Below, one piece after another: positions 18,627 to 28,697 of a stretch of 64,000 nt of DNA. The DNA lies in contig NZ_CP047023.1 in NCBI RefSeq assembly GCF_009796765.1, positions 3,703,501 to 3,767,500 of the forward strand, read 5' to 3'. The DNA is from Paraglaciecola sp. L3A3 (GTDB taxonomy: Bacteria; Pseudomonadota; Gammaproteobacteria; Enterobacterales; Alteromonadaceae). Under the pieces are notes generated by a model. That model made no database searches. It was not told where the DNA came from and saw nothing but the letters and a program-made list of their open reading frames with translations. Within the stretch, counting starts at the first letter, position 1, and each line of letters starts with the position of its first letter. The translations under genes were made by a program, and so were the position numbers.

Positions 18627-20465
18627 ATGAGTTCACCCAATACCTCAATCGAAAATTTGAGGAATATAGCTATTATCGCCCACGTCGACCATGGCAAAAC
18701 CACCCTAGTTGATAAGTTATTACAACAGTCAGGCACTCTAGAGAGCCGCGGCGTAGCCGAAGAACGTGTGATGGACTCAAACGATATTGAGAAAGAACGT
18801 GGTATTACCATACTTGCAAAAAATACCGCAATTAAATGGAACGAATACCGTATCAATATAGTGGATACTCCTGGGCACGCCGATTTTGGTGGAGAAGTAG
18901 AACGTGTAATGTCTATGGCCGACTCAGTATTATTGCTAGTGGATGCCCAAGAAGGCCCAATGCCACAAACACGCTTTGTCACGCAAAAAGCCTTTGCACA
19001 AGGTTTAAAGCCAATCGTAGTGATCAACAAAATCGATAAGCCAGGTGCTCGTCCAAGTTGGGTAATGGATCAAGTATTTGATTTGTTCGACAACCTAGGC
19101 GCAACTGATGATCAACTAGACTTTGAAGTGGTTTACGCTTCCGCCATAAATGGCTGGGCCACCAACGATTTAGATGTACCTAGCGACAACATGACACCTT
19201 TGTTTGAAACGATTATCAAACATGTTAAACCGCCGGTTGCAGACATGCACGGCCCATTACAAATGCAAATTTCGCAACTTGATTACAACTCTTATGTAGG
19301 GGTAATTGGTATCGGCCGTATTACCAGCGGTTCAGTTAGACCTAATCAACAAGTGACTATCATTGGTGCTGATGGCAAAACTCGCAACGCTAAAGTGGGT
19401 CAAGTACAAGGTTATTTAGGACTACAACGTCTTGAAGTCGATTCAGGTGACGCCGGTGACATTGTTGCTGTCACAGGTGTGGGAGAACTTAAAATCTCCG
19501 ATACTATATGTGATCCAAATACGGTTGTTGCTCTACCTCCTCTTTCTGTTGATGAGCCAACGGTGACCATGACTTTCCAAGTTAATAATTCACCATTTTG
19601 TGGTAAAGAAGGTAAATATGTCACATCACGTAATATCCTTGATCGCTTACAAACCGAATTGATCCACAACGTAGCACTTAAAGTTGAAGAAATGCCCGAT
19701 CCGGATAAATTCCGCGTATCAGGCCGTGGTGAGCTTCACTTAGGTATATTAATTGAGAACATGCGTCGTGAAGGTTACGAATTAGCGGTATCTCGTCCAG
19801 AAGTTATTTTAAAAACGATTGATGGCGATATCCACGAACCTTTCGAAACAGTGACCATAGATGTTGAAGAACAACATCAGGGTTCTATTATGGAACAAAT
19901 CGGAACACGTAAAGGTGAATTAACCAACATGACTCCCGATGGTAAAGGCCGTGTACGCTTAGATTTTATGATCCCTAGCCGTGGCTTAATTGGTTTCCAA
20001 ACTGAGTTTATGACTATGACTTCAGGTTCTGGTTTGATGTACCACACCTTTGATCATTACGGTCCACACAAAGGCGGTGAAATCGGTCAGCGTAAGAGTG
20101 GTGTATTGATAGCTAACGCAACAGGTAAAGCCCTTACTAACGCCTTGTTTAACTTACAAAGTCGTGGACGTTTATTTATCGGTCACGGAGTTGAAGTATA
20201 CGAAGGTATGGTGATCGGTATTCACGCTCGTGAAAATGACTTAACCGTTAATGCTCTAAAAGGTAAGCAACTAACTAACGTACGTGCATCTGGTACTGAC
20301 GAAGCACAAAGCTTAGTACCACCTATTGTGATGTCACTAGAGCAAGCGTTAGAATTTATCGATAACGATGAATTAGTAGAGGTCACACCTGTAAGCATAC
20401 GTATACGTAAAAAGTTATTAACTGAAAATTTACGTAAACAAGCAGGTCGCACACCTAAGTCTTAA
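18627..20465 (+). CDS. typA: Ribosome-associated GTPase TypA/BipA, copy 2
   Basis: 612 residues, complete, with all five GTPase motifs identical to copy 1. Compared with copy 1 it lacks one residue in the LEASRG segment and one in the EEIPTDP segment and has roughly fifty substitutions, mostly conservative (for example DF to EY after IKWN, A to C in SPFAGKEG). Silent changes are numerous, so the duplication is not very recent, and both copies look to be under selection. The leader before the ATG (AGAGTAAAAACA) resembles that of copy 1. It has its own promoter and terminator. Confidence 0.96.
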   Translation: MSSPNTSIENLRNIAIIAHVDHGKTTLVDKLLQQSGTLESRGVAEERVMDSNDIEKERGITILAKNTAIKWNEYRINIVDTPGHADFGGEVERVMSMADSVLLLVDAQEGPMPQTRFVTQKAFAQGLKPIVVINKIDKPGARPSWVMDQVFDLFDNLGATDDQLDFEVVYASAINGWATNDLDVPSDNMTPLFETIIKHVKPPVADMHGPLQMQISQLDYNSYVGVIGIGRITSGSVRPNQQVTIIGADGKTRNAKVGQVQGYLGLQRLEVDSGDAGDIVAVTGVGELKISDTICDPNTVVALPPLSVDEPTVTMTFQVNNSPFCGKEGKYVTSRNILDRLQTELIHNVALKVEEMPDPDKFRVSGRGELHLGILIENMRREGYELAVSRPEVILKTIDGDIHEPFETVTIDVEEQHQGSIMEQIGTRKGELTNMTPDGKGRVRLDFMIPSRGLIGFQTEFMTMTSGSGLMYHTFDHYGPHKGGEIGQRKSGVLIANATGKALTNALFNLQSRGRLFIGHGVEVYEGMVIGIHARENDLTVNALKGKQLTNVRASGTDEAQSLVPPIVMSLEQALEFIDNDELVEVTPVSIRIRKKLLTENLRKQAGRTPKS

Positions 20466-20495
20466 GCTACGAGCTATGTAATTATCAAAAATTAA

Positions 20496-20521
20496 CAAAC
20501 CGGCGCTAGCCGGTTTGTTTT
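20496..20521 (+). terminator. Bidirectional terminator between typA copy 2 and the sugar transporter
   Basis: CAAACCGGC (20496-20504) pairs with GCCGGTTTG (20509-20517), followed by TTTTAT. It sits between convergent genes and can serve both. Confidence 0.88.
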
Positions 20522-20535
20522 ATGTCCTTTAAATT

Positions 20536-21933
20536 TTAGCCCTGCATCTCTTCGAGTTCTTTGCCTTTTGTTTCATATACAAACTTAGCAACAAAGAAGA
20601 TAGAAATAATGGCACAAACAGAATACAAACCATATGCCCCAGCTAAGCCGACACCTGCAAGTAAAATTGGGAAAGTCATAGTAATAATAAAGTTAGTGAC
20701 CCACTGGGCTAAACCTGCCACAGCTAAACCAGAACCACGGATTTGGTTAGGGAACATTTCCCCCAACATCACCCACATAATCGGGCCCCATGATAAGTTA
20801 AAGAAAAACACATAAGCGTTGGCCGCAATTAACGCCAAAGTACCAAACTTGCCCATATCTAAATCACCAGAAGCATCCACTCCAGCATTTAGAAATGCAA
20901 ACACCATAGTACTCAAGGTTACAGCCATACCAATAGAGCCAATCATTAAAAAAGGTTTACGGCCCACTTTGTCGATTAAATACATAGTGATCACACAAGC
21001 AGCAATACTCACGGCACCACTGATAACATTAATTAATAATGCATCCCCTTCAGAGAATCCCACAGCTTGCCATAAGACGGCACCATAATAAAATACAACA
21101 TTGATACCTACTAACTGCTGTAATGTCGCTAAGCCAATACCAATCCACATAATTTTACGTACTTTGCCTGTCGCTTTATCGACCAAATCAGACAATTTAG
21201 GTTCATGTCTGTCGCCAGCCAACGAAGATTGGATCTCAGCTAATTTTTGTTCACCACTGATACCATATAAACGAGTTAGTACTTGCCCAGCTTGTTGATC
21301 TTTTTTATTCAACACTAAATATCTTGGGCTTTCAGGGATCAACATTAATAATACAAAGAATAAAACTGCCGGAACCAGTTCTATCCAGAACATCCAGCGC
21401 CACGCTTCAAAATCCAACCAAAATTTAGCCGTAGATGCACCGGCAATATCCGCTAAAAAGTAATTACTGACAAAGGCACAAAATAGACCTGTGATAATGG
21501 CAACTTGTTGAATTGACGATAGCCTGCCCCGTAAACGTGCGGGGGCAATTTCGCTAATGTAAGCTGGGGTCATGACCGATGCAGCCCCTACCGCTAAACC
21601 ACCTAAAATTCGATACACAATAAATTCTAGTGAAGAAGTAGCAATACCTGAGCCCCAAGCGCTAACAATAAACAAAACAGAAGCAACTATGAGTAATGAT
21701 TTACGGCCGTATTTATCGGCTAGCCGACCGGCAGTGAACGCTCCTACAGCACAACCTAACAACATACTCGCTACGTTAAATCCTGTCCCCATACTATCTG
21801 AATTAAACGCTGCACTTAAGCCATCAACCGTGCCGTTAATAACCCCACTGTCAAAACCAAATAAAAAACCACCTATAGTGGCCACACAGCTCACTAAAAC
21901 GATGAATAACATATTGTCAGTATTTTGAGTCAA
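20536..21933 (-). CDS. Sugar porter of the major facilitator superfamily
   Basis: 465 residues with twelve predicted membrane helices. Sugar-porter signatures are visible: GGFLFGFDSGVINGT in helix 1, GRLADKYGRKS between helices 2 and 3, R-x-x-G-G-L-A-V-G in helix 4, PESPRYL at the end of the first half, QQLVGINVVFYYG in helix 7 and DKVGRKP in the second half. This matches XylE/GalP-type proton-sugar symporters; the sugar is unknown. The start is a TTG at 21933 with AGG upstream; an ATG seven codons later lacks a ribosome site. It is a single gene. Confidence 0.88.
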   Translation of the reverse strand: MTQNTDNMLFIVLVSCVATIGGFLFGFDSGVINGTVDGLSAAFNSDSMGTGFNVASMLLGCAVGAFTAGRLADKYGRKSLLIVASVLFIVSAWGSGIATSSLEFIVYRILGGLAVGAASVMTPAYISEIAPARLRGRLSSIQQVAIITGLFCAFVSNYFLADIAGASTAKFWLDFEAWRWMFWIELVPAVLFFVLLMLIPESPRYLVLNKKDQQAGQVLTRLYGISGEQKLAEIQSSLAGDRHEPKLSDLVDKATGKVRKIMWIGIGLATLQQLVGINVVFYYGAVLWQAVGFSEGDALLINVISGAVSIAACVITMYLIDKVGRKPFLMIGSIGMAVTLSTMVFAFLNAGVDASGDLDMGKFGTLALIAANAYVFFFNLSWGPIMWVMLGEMFPNQIRGSGLAVAGLAQWVTNFIITMTFPILLAGVGLAGAYGLYSVCAIISIFFVAKFVYETKGKELEEMQG

Positions 21934-22372
21934 AACAGGTACCTACTATCAGATTATTTTTATAATTAGAGATGTTGCAGTATTCAATCTAAGTTGTAAA
22001 TAAGTTCACGTATTAAGGTAAATAACAAGTTAAATACATTAACTCTCCCCAGCCTAAATTAAGCCGTAATTTAAGGTTTACAAGCAGATAAAATACCTTA
22101 ATATTTTTACAAAACACTTTTTGTATTGTTCAAAAAAATACTATCACCAACTTTATATTAACCTTGGTATTTAATTTTAAGTAAAAACTAATTACTTTTA
22201 TTATCCGTTATTATTCATTTATCCAATAATTAGCCCACCCAAATACATATCAATAAACAAAATAAATTGTTAACCCTCTGCTACGCTTGATCATGTACTA
22301 AATGATTAAGCGCATAATATTTATACCCAACAATTGACCTCGGATTAATTTTTACTACGGAGAGTAACAATT
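21934..22372. promoter_or_regulatory. Divergent intergenic region with an imperfect palindrome
   Basis: 439 AT-rich bases without a gene. CGCTTGATCAT (22284-22294) faces ATGATTAAGCG (22302-22312), a 10-of-11 inverted repeat about 60-90 bases before the PHP-like gene, which could be a regulator site. Confidence 0.4.
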
Positions 22373-25300
22373 ATGAATCACCAAAAGTGCTACTACTTTA
22401 TTATTTTCATCCTGTTTCATTTGTTAAGTCCTACACATGCAACAGAACAAAGAATAGGCGATTTTGAAATAGCGATAGATGCACCATGGCGAATGGAACC
22501 CAACGGTAATCTACTAGAACTTTGCCAACAAAATTGTCAAAATCAACAGCCTTATAAATATGGTGCAATACCGATAAACATCGCTATCCTAGATGCATTT
22601 TTACCTGATACCAACATCGAAAACTCAGTTCTTATACACAAAGTTTTGCAAGGATATGAGAGAAATGACTACACGCTTTCTAAGCTTATTTATAAAACAA
22701 TAAAAGAATATGCAAAACTCGGTGCCAATCCTGGCCGACTATTAACTCCGCAGGACATAGGTCTTCTAAGCGATTACGAAAAAACTAACTTACAGAATTT
22801 TTCTTCCTTTTCTGTATTTGAAGAAATAAATGGTAGCTATCAAAAGCGCGCAACTTATTCGATCAATGATTTTCACGAAGTGGAACTTACTTCAGGTTAT
22901 TGGCAATGGGCAGAGCCAAACCTTGCTCCTGCAGCCAGACCCAGTCGTATTTTATGTCGCCGTTGGAATGGTGATAATTGTTCATTAAGCACACAACTAT
23001 CTAATACCAGTGAATGGCATGCGATTGCCATGTATCAGCCTAGCAACAAAACCCCTGGGCAAGACATAAAACTCAAATTGGTACTGACACTTGAAGCAAC
23101 CGTAGATGGCAGAACCAGTGAAATTAATTTCGACCAGTATGTAAAAGTACATTTAGGCGAGGCCCCATTGCCTAAATTTAGTCAACATTGGTACTACGGA
23201 GACTTACATTATCATTCACAAGGCACTGACAATGACGGGGAATCCGGTTATTCATATCGCAGTGCATTACAAGCCATGAGCGCTATGGGACTAGATTTTG
23301 CGCTGGCGTCAGATCATGCTTCAAATAGTAAACAAATCATTTCCTTGTCATTAGCTCCATTAGGGCCTGTTCCTACAACTTTATTACGTGATTTAAGTCC
23401 GGATCGTTTTGCCGCTAATATTGAAATAGTAAATGGTATAGGTGGTGCCAATCAAGAAGTTGCGGCATACCCACGGATTAACTTTTCTTCTCCACAATCA
23501 AGCATTAACAACCTTTCATCCAACAATTTAAAAACGTTAACTGTGCCCCAAATATTTTTAGGGGCTGAAGTAGATGTTATTCCTGAAGTTCTTAAAAGAG
23601 ATGACATGCCCTACATCCATGACATTTTTCAATCCTGCAATAACCTCCCAAACATAATGGTTGTATTACAAAATGGGATCATTAATTCTGTGGTCGACGC
23701 AGGTAAAGACATATTATTTCCAACATTTGATAAAAAAAAGGGAGTATGTGGCTCTGACAATCTACTCGATCTAACCTCAGACGGCCGTTTGTTAGTGCGA
23801 GATATTCAAGGACCTCATCAAGGCGACTATGTCACTAAAAGGTTCTATGCTCGCCAACATTTATTACACTTTCCACAAGATCCACTACGCAGTGATGCTT
23901 TTATTGCCAGTAACACCAGTAAATACGGCGGTGCGACAAGGAGATTAAAAGACATACTCAACACTGAATTTAGTCAGCCAAATGGAATTTTATTTTTGGC
24001 GCATCCAGAATCTGGCGCTTCGGGTAGCGATGTTGATCGCTTAGGACCCGACATTACACCTTATAGCGAAGCATCCCTACGAGACGCCTTTGCAGCTGAA
24101 CAAGTTCTAGGTTTACAGCTGTGGAATGAAAACAGTCACCACAAGACAACTATGCAAAATAATAGTGCTCGACAGGAGCCCCCCATAGCAGATGTTCTAT
24201 CAGGAACAGCAACACTAAATGAGGCAATATCCATTCGCCCCATAAAGAAATTAAAACAAAAAGGTGAATTCATACCTGTTAGCAACCTAGGAAATTGGCA
24301 GCACGAAAAGGCAACCACAAAATCTTTTAAAGGACTATCAATGTGGGATGCAATGCTGATGTGGGGTCTTGACCCTGCATATACAAGCAACATTGATTGG
24401 CTTGCCGATGGCCAACCTAGGCGAGTATTTCTGGCTGGCGGGTCAGACGCACATGGAGATTACAATTATCGAAGGGAAGGTTATTTTGTTGGCATGCAGC
24501 AAGTCACTGACACAACCCTAGGATCACCCCGAAACCTTATTTTTGCCGGCCCCCCTGAAGGTAAAATAATCAAAAATGGCGAAATGACAGGCACGCCAGT
24601 CAGTCAGATACAAATAGTAAATGCATTTAAACAAGGTAATTTCATTGTAACTGATGGGCCTATTATACGGCTTGCCTACGATACCAATAAGAATGGAAAG
24701 ATTGACAGCTCAGATAAACATATGGGAGCAGTGGTAAATGCTAATAAATGTGGTTTTCCGCTGTTAATTGAGTGGAAATCCACAAAAGAATTTGGCCCTG
24801 TTAGAACCATAGAACTAAGTATTGGTAGCTTCTCTGATGTCCATCAAGACGGTTGGATTTTTCAGCCTTGGCGAGGCAATAAAAACGTAGTAAATCCTAG
24901 TGAAGCCATGGACTACAGTACTTTCAAAGATGAAAAAACAGGGAAAACTTTGACATCGGCCCATCCCACTTCTCCTTTTGGTTGGCGAGGTAAAAGTAGG
25001 CAATATATTTACGATCCAACTAAAGGTTTTAAAATGGTCATCAATATAATAGCTGGCGAAGAATTTCATGGTATTAGACAAATTAATATTATCCCTAAGG
25101 ATTTCGCAATCGGTAAATTAAAAAACACTAATCTATGCAAGGTCTCTAACCAAAAACATGTTTTGTTATCAAAAAAAGTGACTCAACCATATCCCAGTAC
25201 TGACATAAATTCTGCAGAAAAAGGAAAAACAAATAGAGCAAAAATAATTGATAACAACAATGACCCAAGAAGTTCTTTTGGTGATTTAGAGGTATTTCAA

Positions 25301-26011
25301 CCACCAAATATTCTACCAGTAGATCCGGCATGTATTGTGAAAACCGTAAGTGAATTGCAAACACCTGATCGAATGTACATCCGAGCTAAACTGACAGGTA
25401 AAATGAATGGCGATTTACCACGAACAGCCTTCGCTAACCCTATTTGGTTAAATTTCAAAAACGACAAACTTTCGCAATGTACAATAGTTACTGATGACTT
25501 TATGCAAGAAGTAGCTAAAAACTGTAACAGCAATAACCAACAAATCTGTGACAACAAAGGGGCAAGTTGTGAGGTTTTAGTCGCAACAGATGGTAAACAG
25601 AATGCTGTTTGTCGTTGGCCAGCAGACAGAAATATGCAGCAATGTGAAAAGGCTGGCGGAATTTGGACTACAAAACCCTCCAAATATGCCAAAAATCACT
25701 TCGGCGTAATCATTAAGGGACAAGATGCTGCTTGTATTACAGAAGTAAAAAATATCACCTGCAATAATACGGATATAAATATTTGTAAAAACTTCTCAGC
25801 TAGCTGTGATGTCATTCAAAATAGCAGCAGAAAAAAACATAATGTATGTCGTTGGCCTGATGATAAATCAGCTAATTCATGTAAAAAAACCTTAGGGATT
25901 TGGACAACAGCCAATTCAAAATATGCCAAAAACAATCCAAATGCTGTGCTCTATGGTGACTCTGGTGCATGTATCACTGATGTGGAAAATCTAAAAAATA
26001 GAATTAGATAA
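22373..26011 (+). CDS. Large exported PHP-superfamily-like protein with Cys-rich C-terminal repeats
   Basis: 1212 residues, good GGAGAG ribosome site, signal peptide ending near THA (residue 23). A central domain carries PHP metallo-hydrolase-type motifs: YYGDLHYHSQGTDNDG at about 274, LASDHASNS near 315, LFLAHPESGASG near 540 and LAGGSDAHGDYNYR near 690. These give the His/Asp pattern of a metal site, but the domain is much larger than a standard PHP phosphoesterase. The C-terminus has two copies of a Cys-rich module with ASCxV, VCRWPxD, GIWTTxxSKYAKN and ACITxV. The neighbours give no pathway. I do not recognise a characterised homologue; a secreted phosphoesterase or depolymerase-associated protein is possible. 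Confidence 0.7.
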   Translation: MNHQKCYYFIIFILFHLLSPTHATEQRIGDFEIAIDAPWRMEPNGNLLELCQQNCQNQQPYKYGAIPINIAILDAFLPDTNIENSVLIHKVLQGYERNDYTLSKLIYKTIKEYAKLGANPGRLLTPQDIGLLSDYEKTNLQNFSSFSVFEEINGSYQKRATYSINDFHEVELTSGYWQWAEPNLAPAARPSRILCRRWNGDNCSLSTQLSNTSEWHAIAMYQPSNKTPGQDIKLKLVLTLEATVDGRTSEINFDQYVKVHLGEAPLPKFSQHWYYGDLHYHSQGTDNDGESGYSYRSALQAMSAMGLDFALASDHASNSKQIISLSLAPLGPVPTTLLRDLSPDRFAANIEIVNGIGGANQEVAAYPRINFSSPQSSINNLSSNNLKTLTVPQIFLGAEVDVIPEVLKRDDMPYIHDIFQSCNNLPNIMVVLQNGIINSVVDAGKDILFPTFDKKKGVCGSDNLLDLTSDGRLLVRDIQGPHQGDYVTKRFYARQHLLHFPQDPLRSDAFIASNTSKYGGATRRLKDILNTEFSQPNGILFLAHPESGASGSDVDRLGPDITPYSEASLRDAFAAEQVLGLQLWNENSHHKTTMQNNSARQEPPIADVLSGTATLNEAISIRPIKKLKQKGEFIPVSNLGNWQHEKATTKSFKGLSMWDAMLMWGLDPAYTSNIDWLADGQPRRVFLAGGSDAHGDYNYRREGYFVGMQQVTDTTLGSPRNLIFAGPPEGKIIKNGEMTGTPVSQIQIVNAFKQGNFIVTDGPIIRLAYDTNKNGKIDSSDKHMGAVVNANKCGFPLLIEWKSTKEFGPVRTIELSIGSFSDVHQDGWIFQPWRGNKNVVNPSEAMDYSTFKDEKTGKTLTSAHPTSPFGWRGKSRQYIYDPTKGFKMVINIIAGEEFHGIRQINIIPKDFAIGKLKNTNLCKVSNQKHVLLSKKVTQPYPSTDINSAEKGKTNRAKIIDNNNDPRSSFGDLEVFQPPNILPVDPACIVKTVSELQTPDRMYIRAKLTGKMNGDLPRTAFANPIWLNFKNDKLSQCTIVTDDFMQEVAKNCNSNNQQICDNKGASCEVLVATDGKQNAVCRWPADRNMQQCEKAGGIWTTKPSKYAKNHFGVIIKGQDAACITEVKNITCNNTDINICKNFSASCDVIQNSSRKKHNVCRWPDDKSANSCKKTLGIWTTANSKYAKNNPNAVLYGDSGACITDVENLKNRIR

Positions 26012-26054
26012 AATATCCATATTAGTTATCAATTAGACTTTAAGTTTGCCGAAT

Positions 26055-26088
26055 AAATATGCCAACAAAATATTTTGCTGGCATATTT
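26055..26088 (+). terminator. Long near-perfect palindrome, probable terminator
   Basis: AAATATGCCA (26055-26064) pairs with TGGCATATTT (26079-26088); the interior CAAAATATTTTG is itself self-complementary, so almost the whole 34 bases can pair. It lies 43 bases after the PHP-like gene. Confidence 0.7.
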
Positions 26089-26111
26089 CTCTTATCTAAA
26101 ACTAAATACAG

Positions 26112-26261
26112 CTAAATTCTCTTCAGTCCACCTTCTATAAATTCCGAAGCTGTTTTAACAGAGAACTTATGAATATCAAGGTTCCTATTTTTTATATTAA
26201 ATAATTCAACTTGAATATTGGTTAACAATCCCAATACTTGTATTCTAACGAAACAAATCAT
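26112..26261 (-). CDS. Possible 49-residue protein opposite the serC promoter region
   Basis: ATG 26261 follows AAGGAT with 8-9 bases spacing. The frame reads MICFVRIQVLGLLTN..., continues as a mixed-charge stretch (KNRNLDIHKFSVKTASEF) and stops at 26112. The residue mix looks protein-like, but the frame is short, is not recognised, and would cover the serC upstream region. It may be chance. Confidence 0.25.
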   Translation of the reverse strand: MICFVRIQVLGLLTNIQVELFNIKNRNLDIHKFSVKTASEFIEGGLKRI

Positions 26262-26289
26262 TTACATTATCCTTACCTAGAGACTTTCC

Positions 26290-27411
26290 ATGCAACCAAG
26301 CTTAAAACCTGCTAATCCCAACTTTTCTTCTGGACCTTGCGCTAAACGTCCAGGTTATGACGTCAGTAAATTAGACTTATCCGTTTTAGGTCGTTCACAC
26401 CGCGCAGCCATCGGTAAAAAAGCGCTCAAGAGTGCTTGTTTAGACACAGCTAAAATACTCGGTTTACCTGAGGGTTATCGTGTTGCCGTGGTACCCGCTT
26501 CTGATACTGGAGCGATGGAAATGGCTATGTGGTCTATGTTAGGTGAACGCCCTGTTGATGTGTTGTATTGGGAATCATTTGGTCAAGGTTGGGCAACTGA
26601 CATAACCAAACAACTTAAACTTGAAAACACCCGTGTATTAAGCGCAGATTATGGTCAGATCCCTGACTTATCAGCAGTTAATTGTGACCATGATGTCGTT
26701 TTTACTTGGAACGGAACCACATCAGGTGCCCGTGTCCCTAATGCCGATTGGATAAGCAGCGACCGCAAAGGCTTAACTTTCTGTGATGCAACTTCTGCCG
26801 TGTTCGCGCAAAAAATGGATTGGGAAAAACTCGACGTCACTACCTACAGCTGGCAAAAAGTGCTGGGTGGCGAAGGTGGTCACGGCATGTTGATCCTTAG
26901 CCCTAGAGCAGTAGCAAGACTAGAAAGTTATACTCCTCCTCGGCCATTACCGAAAATTTTCCGTATGACCAAAGGCGGAAAATTAATCGAAGATCTATTT
27001 ACTGGCGCGACTATCAATACACCGTCAATGTTATGTGTGGTGGATTATTTAGATGCACTCAGCTGGGTAGAGTCAGTAGGTGGCGTAGATGGCACAGTGG
27101 CGCGTTGTGAACAAAACCTAGCCACAATAGCTGAATTTGTAGCCAGCCATGATTGGATTGATTTCTTAGCTCAAGATCCTACAATCCGCTCTAACTCCAG
27201 TGTCTGTTTAAGCTTGGATTTAAGTCCTGAGCAAGTAAAAGCTGTGGTGAAATTGTTAGACGAACAAGAAGTGGCTTACGACATAGGCGCTTATCGGGAT
27301 GCCCCAGCTGGATTACGTATCTGGTGTGGCGCAACTATCGAAAATAGCAACATCCAAGCTTTACTACCTTGGTTAGAATGGGCTTATACACAAATTAAAA
27401 CCGCAAATTAA
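26290..27411 (+). CDS. serC: Phosphoserine aminotransferase, alphaproteobacterial/archaeal type
   Basis: 373 residues, a class V PLP aminotransferase. The N-terminus [18 protein letters not shown] and [11 protein letters not shown], and the PLP lysine in [14 protein letters not shown], match the SerC subtype known from alphaproteobacteria and Methanosarcina rather than the short enterobacterial SerC. It would convert 3-phosphohydroxypyruvate and glutamate to phosphoserine. serA follows 38 bases downstream, so the two serine-biosynthesis steps are encoded together. The subtype suggests acquisition by transfer; a standard gammaproteobacterial serC may exist elsewhere. Confidence 0.88.
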   Translation: MQPSLKPANPNFSSGPCAKRPGYDVSKLDLSVLGRSHRAAIGKKALKSACLDTAKILGLPEGYRVAVVPASDTGAMEMAMWSMLGERPVDVLYWESFGQGWATDITKQLKLENTRVLSADYGQIPDLSAVNCDHDVVFTWNGTTSGARVPNADWISSDRKGLTFCDATSAVFAQKMDWEKLDVTTYSWQKVLGGEGGHGMLILSPRAVARLESYTPPRPLPKIFRMTKGGKLIEDLFTGATINTPSMLCVVDYLDALSWVESVGGVDGTVARCEQNLATIAEFVASHDWIDFLAQDPTIRSNSSVCLSLDLSPEQVKAVVKLLDEQEVAYDIGAYRDAPAGLRIWCGATIENSNIQALLPWLEWAYTQIKTAN

Positions 27412-27449
27412 TTATCTACTTTAAAGAAGAAAAATAATAAAGGATAGAC

Positions 27450-28622
27450 ATGTTTAAAATTAAAACGTTTAACCAAATTTCGGTCAAAGGGCTGGATCGC
27501 TTCAGCCGTGAAAAATACGAAGTGAGTTCTGATATTGGTCAACCAGACGCTATTTTATTACGTAGTCATAAACTCCATGATGAAAAATTGGCAGACTCGG
27601 TTTTAGCTGTGGCCCGTGCCGGCGCTGGGGTAAACAATGTTCCGGTAGAAGGCTATAGCAAAAAAGGCATAGTAGTGTTTAACACACCAGGTGCGAATGC
27701 GAATGCGGTAAAAGAATTAGTATTAGCCGGTATGTTGTTGAGTTCAAGAGGCATAAAACCAGGCATAGATCATGTAAAAACATTGCATGATATAAACGAC
27801 GCAGCCGAGCTTCACAAAACTCTTGAAGCTCAAAAGAAACAGTTTGCTGGTAGCGAACTAAAAGGCAAAACCTTAGGCATTATTGGTTTAGGTGCGATTG
27901 GTTCGTTAGTAGCAGATATGGCGCTAGCTTTAGGCATGAATGTAGTGGGGTTTGATCCCGCTCTTTCTATCGAAGCGGCTTGGCGTTTATCTAGTGACGT
28001 ACAACGAGCAGAAAATATGCATGCCTTATTAGCCCATTGTGATTATGTAAGTTTACATGTTCCTGCAATCAAACCGACGCTACACATGATCAACGAAGAT
28101 GCCTTAGCCCAAGCCAAACCAGGTTTAGTGTTAGTCAACTTTGCCCGTGAATCTATTGTTGATCCAGCAGCGATCGCCAAAGCGTTAGATCAAGGTAAAT
28201 TAAAAACCTACGTTTGTGACTTCCCTGAACCAATCTTTTATGGTCGTGACGATGTGATTGCGATGCCGCATATTGGCGCATCGACGGCAGAAGCCGAAGA
28301 AAACTGCGCGATTATGGCTGCCGATCAAATTATGGATTTTCTTGAAAATGGCAACATTAAAAACTCAGTGAACTTTCCTGCGGCAAGTATGCCAAGAGTC
28401 GATGGGCAACGTATTATTTTCACTAACGAAAATGTGCCCAAAGTGCTGGGCAGCGTATTATCAGTGTTAGCTGATCACAACGTAAATGTGCTCGACATGA
28501 TGAACAAAAGCCGAGGCGACTTGGCTTACAATATACTGGACGTAGAAAAAATGGAAAATGACGATGTGATTAACGCGATAAGCAATGTTGAACACGTTAG
28601 TACTGTTAGGTTAATTCCTTAA
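27450..28622 (+). CDS. serA: D-3-phosphoglycerate dehydrogenase
   Basis: 390 residues, AAGGATAGAC before the ATG. The NAD domain has the LGIIGLGAIGSLVADMA Rossmann motif near residue 148, the substrate loop RAGAGVNNVP near 68 and the catalytic MPHIGAST near 270. The last 75 residues form an ACT-like domain (NVPKVLGSVLSVLADHNVNV) that usually binds serine for feedback control. It oxidises 3-phosphoglycerate to 3-phosphohydroxypyruvate, the step before SerC. It is the short (no ASB domain) type seen with this kind of SerC. Confidence 0.93.
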   Translation: MFKIKTFNQISVKGLDRFSREKYEVSSDIGQPDAILLRSHKLHDEKLADSVLAVARAGAGVNNVPVEGYSKKGIVVFNTPGANANAVKELVLAGMLLSSRGIKPGIDHVKTLHDINDAAELHKTLEAQKKQFAGSELKGKTLGIIGLGAIGSLVADMALALGMNVVGFDPALSIEAAWRLSSDVQRAENMHALLAHCDYVSLHVPAIKPTLHMINEDALAQAKPGLVLVNFARESIVDPAAIAKALDQGKLKTYVCDFPEPIFYGRDDVIAMPHIGASTAEAEENCAIMAADQIMDFLENGNIKNSVNFPAASMPRVDGQRIIFTNENVPKVLGSVLSVLADHNVNVLDMMNKSRGDLAYNILDVEKMENDDVINAISNVEHVSTVRLIP

Positions 28623-28644
28623 GCTCCATAGTTAACTCGAAAAT

Positions 28645-28679
28645 AAAAAGCCCATGAAGATTAATCTCATGGGCTTTTT
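28645..28679 (+). terminator. Terminator after serCA (bidirectional)
   Basis: AAAAAGCCCATGA (28645-28657) pairs perfectly with TCATGGGCTTTTT (28667-28679). It lies between convergent genes. Confidence 0.92.
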
Positions 28680-28697
28680 AATTTATATAAAAAGCGC

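Noticed and set aside
18590..19030. 146-codon frame antisense to typA copy 2 (and a similar one antisense to copy 1)
   Set aside because: It mirrors the strongly conserved typA coding strand in both copies, so it is a by-product of that codon usage; no ribosome site.
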